A stretch of DNA of 64,000 bases from Pseudomonadota bacterium (GTDB lineage: Bacteria; Myxococcota; Myxococcia; Myxococcales; Myxococcaceae). The stretch covers positions 97,824 to 161,823 of the forward strand of contig JAFAFL010000057.1 of assembly GCA_023423535.1 (NCBI GenBank), written 5' to 3'. The notes beneath the pieces are model-generated. The model made no database searches. It saw nothing but the letters and a program-made list of their open reading frames with translations, and was not told where the DNA came from. Below are positions 43,616-51,836 of the stretch, piece by piece; position 1 is the first letter of the stretch, and every line of letters begins with the position of its first letter. The position numbers and the translations under genes were made by a program.

Positions 43616-44917
43616 ATGCTCAGCCGATTCCAGCTACGCAACTTCAAGAGCTTCAAGGATGCCACCCTCGAGTTCGGTCCGTTGACCGTGCTCATCGGCG
43701 CGAATGCGTCCGGGAAGAGCAACCTGATCGAGGCGCTTCAGTTGTACTCGTGGCTCGCGAGCGGACGACGGGTGGACCACGTCTTCTTCGCCATGCGCGA
43801 CCGCGAGATCGAGTTGCGGGGCGGACCCGGGGCATTCACGCGCTTCGGGAGCGCTGAGCCGTTGTCGCTGGCCGCCGTGATGGACGAGGGCGCGGATTCG
43901 GTGCGCCACGAGGTCGAGCTTCGCTTCAGTGGCGAGAGCGCGAGGATTATCAGCGAGCGCCTTCGCGACTTCACCGACGAGAGCGTCCTTCTCTACGAAT
44001 CTGCGGAGACCGCCGTGGACGCGGGTTCGGAGCTGAAGCTCTCCATCTACAGCGGCCGGCCGGGACGCAAGCCCAGCACCCGGATCACGTCGCAGCAGTT
44101 GGCGCTCACGCAGCGATGGTCCGGCGTGGACCTCCACCCGGAGGTCTCCCTCCACTACGACAAGGTTCAGGAGTGGGTGACGGATGACCTTCGCAACTTG
44201 ACCTTCATCGACCCCGTCCCAAAGCGGATGCGAGGCTATGCATTCACCGTCGAGACTTCGCTGAAGAGCGACTGCGCCAATGTCAGCGCGGTCCTACACA
44301 AACTCTGCAGCGAGGCCGGGGTGAAGGACTCGATCCTCGAGTTCATCGGCGCCATCCCGGAGAAGGACGTCATCGACATCTCCTTCGTCAGCACGCCGCG
44401 CTCGGAGGTGATGGTTCAACTCGTGGAGACGTTCGGTCACCGGGAGGAACCGATGGACGCTTCGGTGCTCTCCGACGGAACTCTGAGGGTCCTCGCCATC
44501 GCGGCGGCGGTGCTGTCCGTGCCCGAGAACTCCGCGCTGGTGATCGAGGAGATCGATAACGGCGTCCATCCGTCGCGCGTCGGTATCCTGCTGAAGAGCA
44601 TTCTGGAAGTCGCGACCCGCAGGCGGTTGCACGTCCTCATCACCACCCACAGTCCGGCCCTGCTCGATGCGCTTCCAGACGCCGCGATTCCGAGCGTGCA
44701 GGTCTGTTACCGCGACCCCGAAGAGGGCGACTCGCGCGTCATCCGGCTCGATGCGCTGGGCCAATACCCGGAGCTTGTCGCCCAGGGCCGTCTCGGTGGA
44801 CTGGTGTCGAAGGGCGTCCTCGAGCGTTACCTGAAGACGCCCGCGCCTTCCCGCGACGAGCGCGTACGGTCGCTGAACAGCTGGCTGGAGGGCCTCGGGG
44901 GTGGGAGGCCAACGTGA
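43616..44917 (+). CDS. AAA_21/OLD-like ATPase, first gene of an ATPase-PIN-RNA ligase operon
   Basis: 433 residues, an ABC-type/SMC-like ATPase without a coiled-coil arm or TOPRIM domain. It begins FQLRNFKSFKDATLEFGPLT and has Walker A GANASGKS (28-35), signature LSDGTLRVLA (285-294), Walker B ALVIEEIDNGVHP (307-319) and H-loop LITTHSPALLDAL (341-353). The middle (60-280) is the variable lid typical of the AAA_21/AAA_15 family found in defence systems such as Septu, PARIS and Gabija. In those, the ATPase senses a phage trigger and controls a linked effector. The ATG at 43616 has GGAGA five bases before it. GTGA overlap with the PIN gene. A/T-richer third positions than the neighbours. Confidence 0.88.
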   Translation: MLSRFQLRNFKSFKDATLEFGPLTVLIGANASGKSNLIEALQLYSWLASGRRVDHVFFAMRDREIELRGGPGAFTRFGSAEPLSLAAVMDEGADSVRHEVELRFSGESARIISERLRDFTDESVLLYESAETAVDAGSELKLSIYSGRPGRKPSTRITSQQLALTQRWSGVDLHPEVSLHYDKVQEWVTDDLRNLTFIDPVPKRMRGYAFTVETSLKSDCANVSAVLHKLCSEAGVKDSILEFIGAIPEKDVIDISFVSTPRSEVMVQLVETFGHREEPMDASVLSDGTLRVLAIAAAVLSVPENSALVIEEIDNGVHPSRVGILLKSILEVATRRRLHVLITTHSPALLDALPDAAIPSVQVCYRDPEEGDSRVIRLDALGQYPELVAQGRLGGLVSKGVLERYLKTPAPSRDERVRSLNSWLEGLGGGRPT

Positions 44918-45366
44918 GCATCTGTCTCGTCGACACGAGCGTGTTCTGCGAACTGCTCGCCGTGCCGAACTTCGCCGCGAGCCCCGAAGAGTTCGCCCGA
45001 GAACTGCGAACCCGCGCTCAGAACGGCGACCGGTTTCTCCTGCCGATGACGACCATCCTCGAGACCGGGAATCACATCGGGCAGCTCCCCGATGGACGTG
45101 TCCGTCGGATGATTGCGGCGCAGTTCGTCGATTCGGTGCGCAAGGCACTGGAGGGCGCGATCCCGTTCGTCGTCACGCCCCTGCCGGGAGCGGCTTCGCT
45201 GCTCGAGTGGCTGGACCACTTCCCCGATTGGGCAGGTCGCGGCTCCGGCTTCGGCGACCTCTCCATCGTGAAGGACTGGGAACGGCAGTGCGTGCTGAAC
45301 CCGATGCGGCGCGTCTACGTCTGGTCGAAGGACGCGCATTTGATGGCGCACGATCGGGCCGTGTGA
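44914..45366 (+). CDS. PIN-like nuclease, probable effector of the ATPase operon
   Basis: 150 residues with the acidic quartet of PIN RNases: Asp7 in CLVDTSVFCELL, Glu50 in LLPMTTILETGNHI, Asp115 in GFGDLSIVKDWE and Asp140 in VYVWSKDAHLMAHD. Order and spacing match the VapC/PIN fold (metal-dependent single-strand RNA cleavage). It is not a classic VapC: no small VapB antitoxin gene accompanies it and it is encoded with an ATPase and an RNA ligase. GTG start overlapping the ATPase stop, with GGGAGG six bases before; its TGA overlaps the ligase ATG (TGATG). Target RNA unknown. Confidence 0.8.
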   Translation: MSICLVDTSVFCELLAVPNFAASPEEFARELRTRAQNGDRFLLPMTTILETGNHIGQLPDGRVRRMIAAQFVDSVRKALEGAIPFVVTPLPGAASLLEWLDHFPDWAGRGSGFGDLSIVKDWERQCVLNPMRRVYVWSKDAHLMAHDRAV

Positions 45367-46022
45367 TGTGGACGCCGCCCCCTTACCCCCGCATCCCGCA
45401 CCTGTTCAGGAGGGCGGGCACCACGCGCGACGACCGCGTCCTCTCTGCTGGCGAGGCCGCGAACCTCCTTCACGAGGAACTCGTCATCGAGGAGAAGCTC
45501 GACGGCTCGAACGTCATGATCTGGAAGGAGGGCGAACGGATCCAGGTGGCCGGACGCGCGGGCACGGGCGCGATGGATCGAGCGGGACAGCTCGGACCGC
45601 TTCGCTCCTGGGCCGCGGCGCACGAGGGGGCACTGGAGGCGGCGCTCCGGGCGGCCGACGTCCTCTATGCGGAGTGGATGTGGCTCGCGCATTCGATCGT
45701 GTACGACCGGCTTCCAGCGTTCCTCATCGTGATCGATCTGTGGCGGCGTGACGGAGGGTTCAGCTCCCCGAACGAACGGGACACCTCCTGCGCGGGCGCT
45801 GGTCTGGCAACACCGCCGATCTTGTTCCGTGGCAGACCGCATACGTCTGAGTTCTTGAACCCGCTCTTCGGCAAGTCCGCGTTCGGTGAATCACCAGCCG
45901 AAGGGATCGTCCTGCGCGGAGATCATGGCGCGAGGGCCAAGCTGCTCGCTCCGTCCTTCAGACGCATCGAGGACGACTCTTGGCGTTCACCTCGGCCGAG
46001 GAACCAGCTCCAGAAGAGTTGA
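45366..46022 (+). CDS. Small RNA ligase family protein
   Basis: 218 residues of the RNA_ligase family (T4 Rnl2-like nucleotidyltransferases). It begins YPRIPHLFRRAGTTRDDRVL; motif I is EEKLDGSNV with the lysine (Lys44) that would carry AMP; AGRAGTG follows; motif III/IIIa is YAEWMWLAHSIVYDRLPAFL then IDLWRR; motif IV is AEGIVLRGD and motif V ARAKLLAPSFRR. All nucleotidyltransfer motifs are present, so it should be active. Such enzymes join RNA ends through an RNA-adenylate. It is the third gene of the ATPase-PIN unit, start overlapping the PIN stop and without its own RBS, so made by coupled translation. End healing enzymes (kinase, phosphatase) are not seen. Confidence 0.82.
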   Translation: MWTPPPYPRIPHLFRRAGTTRDDRVLSAGEAANLLHEELVIEEKLDGSNVMIWKEGERIQVAGRAGTGAMDRAGQLGPLRSWAAAHEGALEAALRAADVLYAEWMWLAHSIVYDRLPAFLIVIDLWRRDGGFSSPNERDTSCAGAGLATPPILFRGRPHTSEFLNPLFGKSAFGESPAEGIVLRGDHGARAKLLAPSFRRIEDDSWRSPRPRNQLQKS

Positions 46023-46047
46023 TCCTCCTCGCTCCTTGCCCTCGCGC

Positions 46048-46953
46048 ATGAGTGCCGGTCAGATGCCGCGCGCCATGCACCTGTCGCGACTGCTCGGTTC
46101 CATCACTCCCGAGGCCTTCTTCTCCGAGCACTACCTGCGCCGTCCGCTCCTCGTGCAGGGCACGGCGGGCGCGCTGGCGGAGCTGGCGACGGACGCGCGA
46201 TGCGAGCGCATCGCGATGGCGGGTTGCGACCTCTTGCTGGTGCGCGACGGGAAGCTCTGGCGGGGCGAACGGCCGGCGGACGCGGAGACGCTGAGGGCGC
46301 GCCAGGAGGAAGGCTTCACGCTCGTGCTGCGCAACCCCGAGCCGTACGACGACGCGTTGGCGGCGCTGTCGAGGACCTTCGCGCTGGAACTGGGCGGGGA
46401 CATCAACCTGCACCTCTACCGGACCCCGGGCAACGCGCGCGGCTTCGACTGGCACTGCGATCCGGAGGAGGTCTTCTACCTGCAGGCCTCTGGCGAGAAG
46501 CGCTTCGAGGTCCGCCAGAACACGATCGCGCCGGCCCCGCTGCTGCAGACGCTGACCGGTCCGCGGCCTCCGGATCCCTCGGCGGAGACGTCTGAGGTGG
46601 AGTCGTTCCTGCTTCGGCCGGGCGACTGGCTCTACATCCCCGGTGGCGCCTGGCACCGCGCGGCGGCGGTGAGCGAGGAGCCCTCCGCGTCGATCTCCGT
46701 CGGCGTAATGGCGCCCACCGCGCTGGATGCGATCGGCTTTGCCATGAAGAAGCTGGCGGCAGACCCGAAGTGGCGCGCACGCCTGCCGCCGCTCGGGCGA
46801 GCGTCACCGCTGAGCGATGCGGAGAAGGCGGCCGCATGTCACGAAGCGTTCAGCGCGCTCGGCGAGGCGCTGGCGCGGGAGCTCTCCAGTCCGGAGCTGC
46901 CGATGACGGTGATGGTGCAGCAGGCGATGGCGCGGATGCGCGGTGGGCGCTGA
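46048..46953 (+). CDS. JmjC/cupin-type Fe(II)/2-oxoglutarate oxygenase
   Basis: 301 residues. The JmjC-like core has ITPEAFFSEHYLRRPLLVQG at the start, INLHLYRTPGNARGFDWHCD with His136 and Asp138, EEVFYLQASGEKRFEV, and LRPGDWLYIPGGAWHRAAAV with the distal His203: a complete H-x-D...H iron site. Relatives include ribosomal-protein hydroxylases (RoxA/YcfD, which modify ribosomal protein L16) and uncharacterised cupin_4 proteins. A C-terminal helical part (MKKLAADPKWRARLPPLGR) fits. The ATG at 46048 lies 25 bases after the RNA ligase; no good RBS, so co-transcription is possible. The substrate is not known. Confidence 0.82.
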   Translation: MSAGQMPRAMHLSRLLGSITPEAFFSEHYLRRPLLVQGTAGALAELATDARCERIAMAGCDLLLVRDGKLWRGERPADAETLRARQEEGFTLVLRNPEPYDDALAALSRTFALELGGDINLHLYRTPGNARGFDWHCDPEEVFYLQASGEKRFEVRQNTIAPAPLLQTLTGPRPPDPSAETSEVESFLLRPGDWLYIPGGAWHRAAAVSEEPSASISVGVMAPTALDAIGFAMKKLAADPKWRARLPPLGRASPLSDAEKAAACHEAFSALGEALARELSSPELPMTVMVQQAMARMRGGR

Positions 46954-46965
46954 AGCACTCCCTCG

Positions 46966-47415
46966 TCACGCGTTCGTGTCGAGGAGGATCGTCACCGGCC
47001 CGTCGTTGACCAGCGCGACCTTCATGTCCGCGGCGAAGATGCCTTCCTCCACGCGCAGGCCGCACTCGCGCAGACGGGTGCAGAAGAGCGCGTACAGCCG
47101 CTTCGCCTCCTCCGGCTCGCAGGCGTCGATGAACGAGGGCCGGTTGCCCTTCCGCGCGTCGCCGTAGAGGGTGAACTGGCTGATCGCGAGCACGCTCCCA
47201 TCGCCGCCGAGGTCGAGCACACTGCGGTTCATCTTCCCCGCCTCGTCCTCGAAGATGCGCAGGGCCGCGATTTTCTTCGCCATCCATGCGGCCTCGGCGT
47301 CACCGTCGCCCTTGCCCACGCCGAGCAGCACCATCAGCCCGCGGCCGATCTCGCCGACGACTTTCCCCTCCACGCTGACGCTGGAGGAGGTGACCCGCTG
47401 AATGACGGCTCGCAT
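46966..47415 (-). CDS. dtd: D-aminoacyl-tRNA deacylase
   Basis: 149 residues, full length. It begins MRAVIQRVTSSSVSVEGKVV and contains the catalytic Thr motif SQFTLYGDARKGNRPSF and the chirality-checking NDGPVTILLDTN (the NxGPVT motif) at the C-terminus. The homodimer hydrolyses D-amino acids (and glycine from tRNA-Ala) wrongly attached to tRNA. It follows the MtfA-like gene with no gap (the stop of mtfA and this start are adjacent), a leftward two-gene operon reading dtd first. Confidence 0.96.
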   Translation of the reverse strand: MRAVIQRVTSSSVSVEGKVVGEIGRGLMVLLGVGKGDGDAEAAWMAKKIAALRIFEDEAGKMNRSVLDLGGDGSVLAISQFTLYGDARKGNRPSFIDACEPEEAKRLYALFCTRLRECGLRVEEGIFAADMKVALVNDGPVTILLDTNA

Positions 47416-48165
47416 CTACGTCTCCCATTCCTGCGGCGGGTTCTGCGCCGGGTCCCAGCCATAGAAGGCACGCAGCGCATCGTAGAGGTCGGGCGTGTGC
47501 TGTTTCATCTGGAGGGGCTTCTCGAAGAAGGCTTCGGTGGCGACGGCGAAGAACTCGGCCTCGTTCTTTGCGCCGTAGTCGTCGAGCACGCGCTGCTCGG
47601 GACGCTTCGCCTCGCGCAGCCGGAAGTAGTGGCCGCTCATGACCTCGGCCCACGGGCGATAGGCACTCACGCGAGAGAGCTTCGGCGTGCCGTCGAACGC
47701 GCCGTCTCGAACGTCGAGCACGTGCGCGAACTCGTGTGTCGCGGTCGCACGCCCGTCCTTCGGGTCGCTCAGGCCCTGCAGCACCGAATCCCACGAGAGG
47801 ATGACCTGCCCCCAGTGTTTCGCCTCGCCGAGGATCTCGCCGGTCGTCTCCGGGATCTGGAACGACGACGCGTAGAGGATGACCTCCGAGAGCCGGTCGT
47901 AGTGGCCGAGCCCGAGGTGCAGCACCAGCCGGACCGCAACCGCCGAGACCACCGCCTTCACCTCGCCGGTGACGTCGAAGCCGCGCGCGCCGATCCACTC
48001 CTTCTCCCAGGCGAAGACCTTCAGCAGGTCGCGCAGCCGCGCGCGCTCGGGTTGGGGGAGCTGGCGATAGAAGGGCACGCGGCGTTGCAGATGGCCCTCC
48101 CACGCCTCGGGGAAGGGCCGCTTCAGCAGCTGCGCGCGGCGGTAGTGCCGGACGAGGGCGAACAC
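47416..48165 (-). CDS. MtfA-like zinc-dependent peptidase (M90)
   Basis: 249 residues. The metal site is TATHEFAHVLDVRDG (HEFAH, His144/Glu145/His148), with the third ligand Glu in YGAKNEAEFFAVATEAFFEK. Other family blocks are VPFYRQLPQPERARLRDLLK near the start and SEVILYASSFQIPETTG. In E. coli MtfA binds and inactivates the repressor Mlc and has peptidase activity; here no PTS glucose gene is near. Because of leftward transcription it comes after dtd's start only as a neighbour: mtfA is read first, then dtd without any intergenic base. Confidence 0.9.
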   Translation of the reverse strand: MFALVRHYRRAQLLKRPFPEAWEGHLQRRVPFYRQLPQPERARLRDLLKVFAWEKEWIGARGFDVTGEVKAVVSAVAVRLVLHLGLGHYDRLSEVILYASSFQIPETTGEILGEAKHWGQVILSWDSVLQGLSDPKDGRATATHEFAHVLDVRDGAFDGTPKLSRVSAYRPWAEVMSGHYFRLREAKRPEQRVLDDYGAKNEAEFFAVATEAFFEKPLQMKQHTPDLYDALRAFYGWDPAQNPPQEWET

Positions 48166-48238
48166 GTGCGCACCCTACCGCTCCAGGCATCAAGACGGAC
48201 CGGCTCCGTCGCGCGCCGAGGAAAGGGCAGCTCCCCGA
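48166..48238. other. Intergenic region, no feature recognised
   Basis: 73 bases between the oligopeptide permease stop and the MtfA-like start. It must carry any mtfA-dtd promoter. No terminator hairpin was found. Confidence 0.4.
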
Positions 48239-49147
48239 CTACGTCTTCTTCGGATCCAACGCGTCGCGCAGCGCATCCCCGAGGAAGTTGAACCCGAGCA
48301 CGACGATCGCGATCGCCAGTCCCGGGAACAGGGCGACGTGCGGCGCAATCAAAAGGTACTGCGTCCCCTGATCCACCAGCGCGCCCCACGACGGGGTGCC
48401 CGGCGGCGCACCGAGGCCGAGGAAAGACAGCGAGGCCTCGGCGAGGATCACGCCCGGAATGGCGAAGGTGGCCTGCACGACCAACGGTCCCATGGCGTTC
48501 GGCAAGAGGTGGCGGAAGAGCAGCCGCGGCGATCCAGCGCCCAAAGCACGCGCGGCCTGCACGTAGTCGCGTTCCCTCAACGTGAGCAGCTGCGCTCGGG
48601 TGAGGCGCGCGTAGCCGGTCCATCCCGTCACGGTCAGCGCGAAGATCACGTTCGCCAGCGAAGGCCCGAGCACCGCGGTGATGAAGATCGCCAGCAGGAT
48701 TCCCGGGAACGCGAGCAGCACGTCCACCACGCGCATCACCACTTCATCCACCGCGCCGCCGAAGAACCCTGCCAGTCCTCCGAGCGTCACGCCCACCACC
48801 GCGGACAAGAGCACCGCGAAGAGGCTGACGATCAGCGACACGCGCGCGCCGTAGAGCACGTGGGTCAGCACGTCGATCCCGTTTTCTCCCGCGCCAAGCC
48901 AGTGCGCGGCAGACGGCGCCTGCAATTCGGCCTCGAGGTTGATCGCCGACGGCGAGTAGGGCGCGAGCACCGGCGCAAACACGGCGGTCAGCACCAGCAG
49001 CGCCGCCACGCCCAGCCCGAACTTTCCCGCCGGCGTGCGCAGCGGAAAGCGCCACGCCTTCTTCGGCGTCCCCAGCGCCACCACCGGCGCGCGACCGGTC
49101 GGCATCGGCGACGGGGCAGGGGAGGAGGGAAGGGTGGGCGAGCTCAT
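48239..49147 (-). CDS. Peptide/nickel-type ABC transporter permease (DppC/OppC-like)
   Basis: 302 residues with six membrane segments. A cytoplasmic N-terminal part (KKAWRFPLRTPAGKFGLGVA) precedes helix 1. The family marks are LQAPSAAHWLGAGENGIDVL and the coupling-loop EAA motif RALGAGSPRLLFRHLLPNAM. It pairs with the DppB-like permease encoded 10 bases upstream. The C-terminus ends GFNFLGDALRDALDPKKT, the classic end of DppC. The operon lacks ATPase genes: the next genes downstream are mtfA and dtd. Confidence 0.94.
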   Translation of the reverse strand: MSSPTLPSSPAPSPMPTGRAPVVALGTPKKAWRFPLRTPAGKFGLGVAALLVLTAVFAPVLAPYSPSAINLEAELQAPSAAHWLGAGENGIDVLTHVLYGARVSLIVSLFAVLLSAVVGVTLGGLAGFFGGAVDEVVMRVVDVLLAFPGILLAIFITAVLGPSLANVIFALTVTGWTGYARLTRAQLLTLRERDYVQAARALGAGSPRLLFRHLLPNAMGPLVVQATFAIPGVILAEASLSFLGLGAPPGTPSWGALVDQGTQYLLIAPHVALFPGLAIAIVVLGFNFLGDALRDALDPKKT

Positions 49148-49157
49148 CGTGAAACCC

Positions 49158-50066
49158 TCATCGCCGCCTCACCCTCGGATCCACCACCGCATACGCCACG
49201 TCCGTCAGCGCGTTCACCGCGAGGTACGCGAGCGTGAACACCAGCACCGAGGCGCGCACGAGGTTGTAGTCGCGCTGCTCGATCCCGGTCAGCAGCAGCG
49301 TCCCCATCCCCGGCCAGGCGAAGACCTTCTCGGTGACGATCGCCCCTCCGAGCAGCGTTCCGAACTGCAGGCCCAGCACGGTCAGGATCGGCAGCAGCGC
49401 GTTGCGGAAGGTGTGCTTCCAGAGGACCACGTGCCTCGACAGTCCCTTCGCGCGGGAGACGGTGACGTAGTCCTCGCGCAGGGTCTCGAGCATCGACGCG
49501 CGCGTCATCCGTGACAGGAACGCGGCCAGCGACGTGCCCAGCGCAATCGACGGCAGCACCAGATGCCGCAGCCCCTCCGCGCCGGACACCGGCAGCAGAT
49601 CCAGCCAGAGCGCGAACACGATGATCAGCATCGGCCCGAGCCAGAAGTTCGGCAGCGCCACGCCGGTCACCGCCGCGCCCATGGCCGCGCTGTCCACCCA
49701 CGTGCCCTTCCTCGAGGCCGCGGTCACGCCCAGCGGCACGGCCAGCACGACCGCCACGAGCATCGACGAGAAGGTGAGCAGCAGGGTGTTCGGCAGCGCC
49801 GCGCCGATCTGCGGAAGGATCTTCTTCTGGAACGGCGGCAGCGACGTGCGCAGCTCTCCGGTTGCGAGGTCCCTCACGAAGAGCCACAGCTGTCCGTACC
49901 AGGGCCGGTCGAGTCCCACCGACTTCCGCAGCGCCTCGCGGTCGATGTTCGCGGCCTGCTCGCCGAGCATCACGTCCACCGGATCACCGGGCACGAGATT
50001 GAGGAACAGCGACACGAGCACCACCGCGCCCGCGATCGTCACCAGCGTGCTGAGCAGCCGCCTCAT
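49158..50066 (-). CDS. Peptide/nickel-type ABC transporter permease (DppB/OppB-like)
   Basis: 302 residues with six membrane segments. It begins MRRLLSTLVTIAGAVVLVSL and has NLVPGDPVDVMLGEQA, the periplasmic motif of DppB, LDRPWYGQLWLFVRDLATGE, and the EAA loop RAKGLSRHVVLWKHTFRNAL. Its start overlaps the substrate-binding protein stop (ATGA), so the proteins are coupled. Confidence 0.94.
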   Translation of the reverse strand: MRRLLSTLVTIAGAVVLVSLFLNLVPGDPVDVMLGEQAANIDREALRKSVGLDRPWYGQLWLFVRDLATGELRTSLPPFQKKILPQIGAALPNTLLLTFSSMLVAVVLAVPLGVTAASRKGTWVDSAAMGAAVTGVALPNFWLGPMLIIVFALWLDLLPVSGAEGLRHLVLPSIALGTSLAAFLSRMTRASMLETLREDYVTVSRAKGLSRHVVLWKHTFRNALLPILTVLGLQFGTLLGGAIVTEKVFAWPGMGTLLLTGIEQRDYNLVRASVLVFTLAYLAVNALTDVAYAVVDPRVRRR

Positions 50067-51655
50067 CGCCTCGGAACCTCACGCACTTCCCGCGCGCGCG
50101 CCAGCGGCGTGAAGAACCCGTGCGCCGAGGGCTCGTATCCCTCCAACCTCTGCGAGGTCACCGCCACCGAGCTCTCGTGCCACAGCGGCACGTAGGGAAG
50201 GTCGCGATCCAACATGTGCTGCGCGTTCGCGTAGAGCTCCACGCGCTCGTCCTGCGGCGCCGCCGAGGCCCGGTCGAGCAGCACGTCCAGCTCGGCGTTC
50301 CGATACGCGCCGCGGTTGAGCCCGCCGAAGTTGTTCTCCTTCGTCGGAATGAACTGCGACGCATAGACCCAGCGCAGCAGATCCGGCTCCACCACGGCCG
50401 CCCACTTCAGCGTGATGAGCTCGAAGTTTCCGCGCCGCACGTCCTGGAAGAACGTCCCGAACTCCAGCGTGCGCAGGTCCACCGCCACGCCGCCCCGCTC
50501 GAGCTGCTCCTTCAGCACCAGCGCGATCGCCTTGCGGAAGCGGTCGGTGGACGTCTTGTACGAGAGCGTCAGCCGCGGCAGTGGACCCTCCGGCCCGTCC
50601 GGGTCCGCATAGCCCGCCTCGTCCAACAACGAAGCCGCGAGCGCCGGGTCGTACTGACAGCCCTCCGTCTCCGCGTACGCCCAGTGGTCGCGAGGGATCA
50701 TCCCCGTCGCCGGCACCGCGAGCCCGTGAAACTTGTACTCCACGATCGGCCCGGGCTCGACGAGGTGGCACAGCGCCCTTCGCACGCGCACGTCCGCCAG
50801 TGGGCCTCGGCGGAGGTTCATCCCCATGTACGCGTAGCCGGTGCCGGGCCTCGTCAGCACCGTCAGCCGCTCTTCACGCCGCAGCACCGGCAGCACCGCC
50901 GGCGACACCGCGTTGACCACCAGATCCGCGCGGCCCTTGAGCAGCTCCAGCACCCGCGTCGTCTCGTCGCGCACCACGCGGAACGACACCTTCGAGATCG
51001 CCGGCGCCCCGCCGTAGTAGCGGTCGAACGGGAGGACTTCGATCCACTCGTCGTCTCGCCGGCCCGCGAACTTGAACGGTCCCGCGCCAATGGGCTCTCG
51101 TCCCTGCACCTCCGCATCCCGCGCGCGCGCCGAAGGCACCACGCCGATGGTCAGCTCCGCGAGGAACGGCGCGTAGGGCCGCTTCAAGTGGAAGATCACC
51201 GTGCGCTCATCCGGCGTCTCGATGCGCTCCACCGGCTCGAGCTTGTCCGCCTTCGGTGACGGAATCGCCTTCGCGATCAGCGCCTCGAAGGTGTCGCGCA
51301 CGTCCTGTGAGGTCAGCGCGCTGCCGTCGTGAAAGACCAGCCCTTCGCGGAGCCGGAACCGAAGCGTGCGTTCATCGACCTGCTCATACGACTCGGCGAG
51401 ATCCGGCACGGGCTCGCTCTCGTCGCTGAAGGTCACGAGGCCCGGGACGATCAGCGCCGCCACCCGCTGGCCCACCGCGGAGAGCGTCATCCGATCGTCG
51501 AGCGAGTCCGGCGCCGCCTCGAGCAGCACCACCACGCCCTCCTGCGGAACCTCTTCGCGGCAGCCCGCAGAAAGCAGCCCCGTCAGCAGGACACCGAGCA
51601 GCCCGACGCGACGCGAAAGCGCGGATGTGGAGAAGAGAGGCAAGGGGTGGGACAT
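50063..51655 (-). CDS. Peptide-type ABC transporter substrate-binding lipoprotein (SBP_bac_5)
   Basis: 530 residues. The signal peptide ends LLSAGC (Cys32, lipobox). Family motifs: LAESYEQVDERTLRFRLREG, LVFHDGSALTSQDVRDTFEA, EPIGAGPFKFAGRRDDEWIE, YAYMGMNLRRGPLADVRVRR with ALCHLV, then IPRDHWAY. These are the landmarks of DppA/OppA/NikA-type binding proteins, which deliver peptides or other solutes to the two permeases encoded next. Cargo cannot be inferred. First gene of the leftward operon. Confidence 0.94.
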   Translation of the reverse strand: MSHPLPLFSTSALSRRVGLLGVLLTGLLSAGCREEVPQEGVVVLLEAAPDSLDDRMTLSAVGQRVAALIVPGLVTFSDESEPVPDLAESYEQVDERTLRFRLREGLVFHDGSALTSQDVRDTFEALIAKAIPSPKADKLEPVERIETPDERTVIFHLKRPYAPFLAELTIGVVPSARARDAEVQGREPIGAGPFKFAGRRDDEWIEVLPFDRYYGGAPAISKVSFRVVRDETTRVLELLKGRADLVVNAVSPAVLPVLRREERLTVLTRPGTGYAYMGMNLRRGPLADVRVRRALCHLVEPGPIVEYKFHGLAVPATGMIPRDHWAYAETEGCQYDPALAASLLDEAGYADPDGPEGPLPRLTLSYKTSTDRFRKAIALVLKEQLERGGVAVDLRTLEFGTFFQDVRRGNFELITLKWAAVVEPDLLRWVYASQFIPTKENNFGGLNRGAYRNAELDVLLDRASAAPQDERVELYANAQHMLDRDLPYVPLWHESSVAVTSQRLEGYEPSAHGFFTPLARAREVREVPRR

Positions 51656-51774
51656 CTAATCGCGTTCCGGGTTGTTGATGGGCGGCAACGAACACACCGC
51701 CTCGTTTCCTGTTCCACGCGCATCAGAGTCACGTGCGCCGGGCGTCCTGCCGGGCATGTGGGAAGAATCGCGCG

Positions 51775-51804
51775 TTGCTCCGGTTACGCAGCGGCCTTCA
51801 TAAT
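51775..51804 (+). promoter_or_regulatory. Sigma-70-like promoter for dacB
   Basis: TTGCTC (51775-51780), an 18-base spacer and CATAAT (51799-51804). The predicted transcript start, near 51811, leaves a 26-base leader to the TTG at 51837 with its GAGGAG ribosome site at 51827-51832. Confidence 0.5.
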
Positions 51805-51836
51805 CTCGCTTGACTCTCCCACCGCCGAGGAGCCGC

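Noticed and set aside
51810..51836. TTG 51810 as dacB start
   Set aside because: It coincides with the predicted transcript start and has no ribosome site; TTG 51837 has GAGGAG at the right distance.
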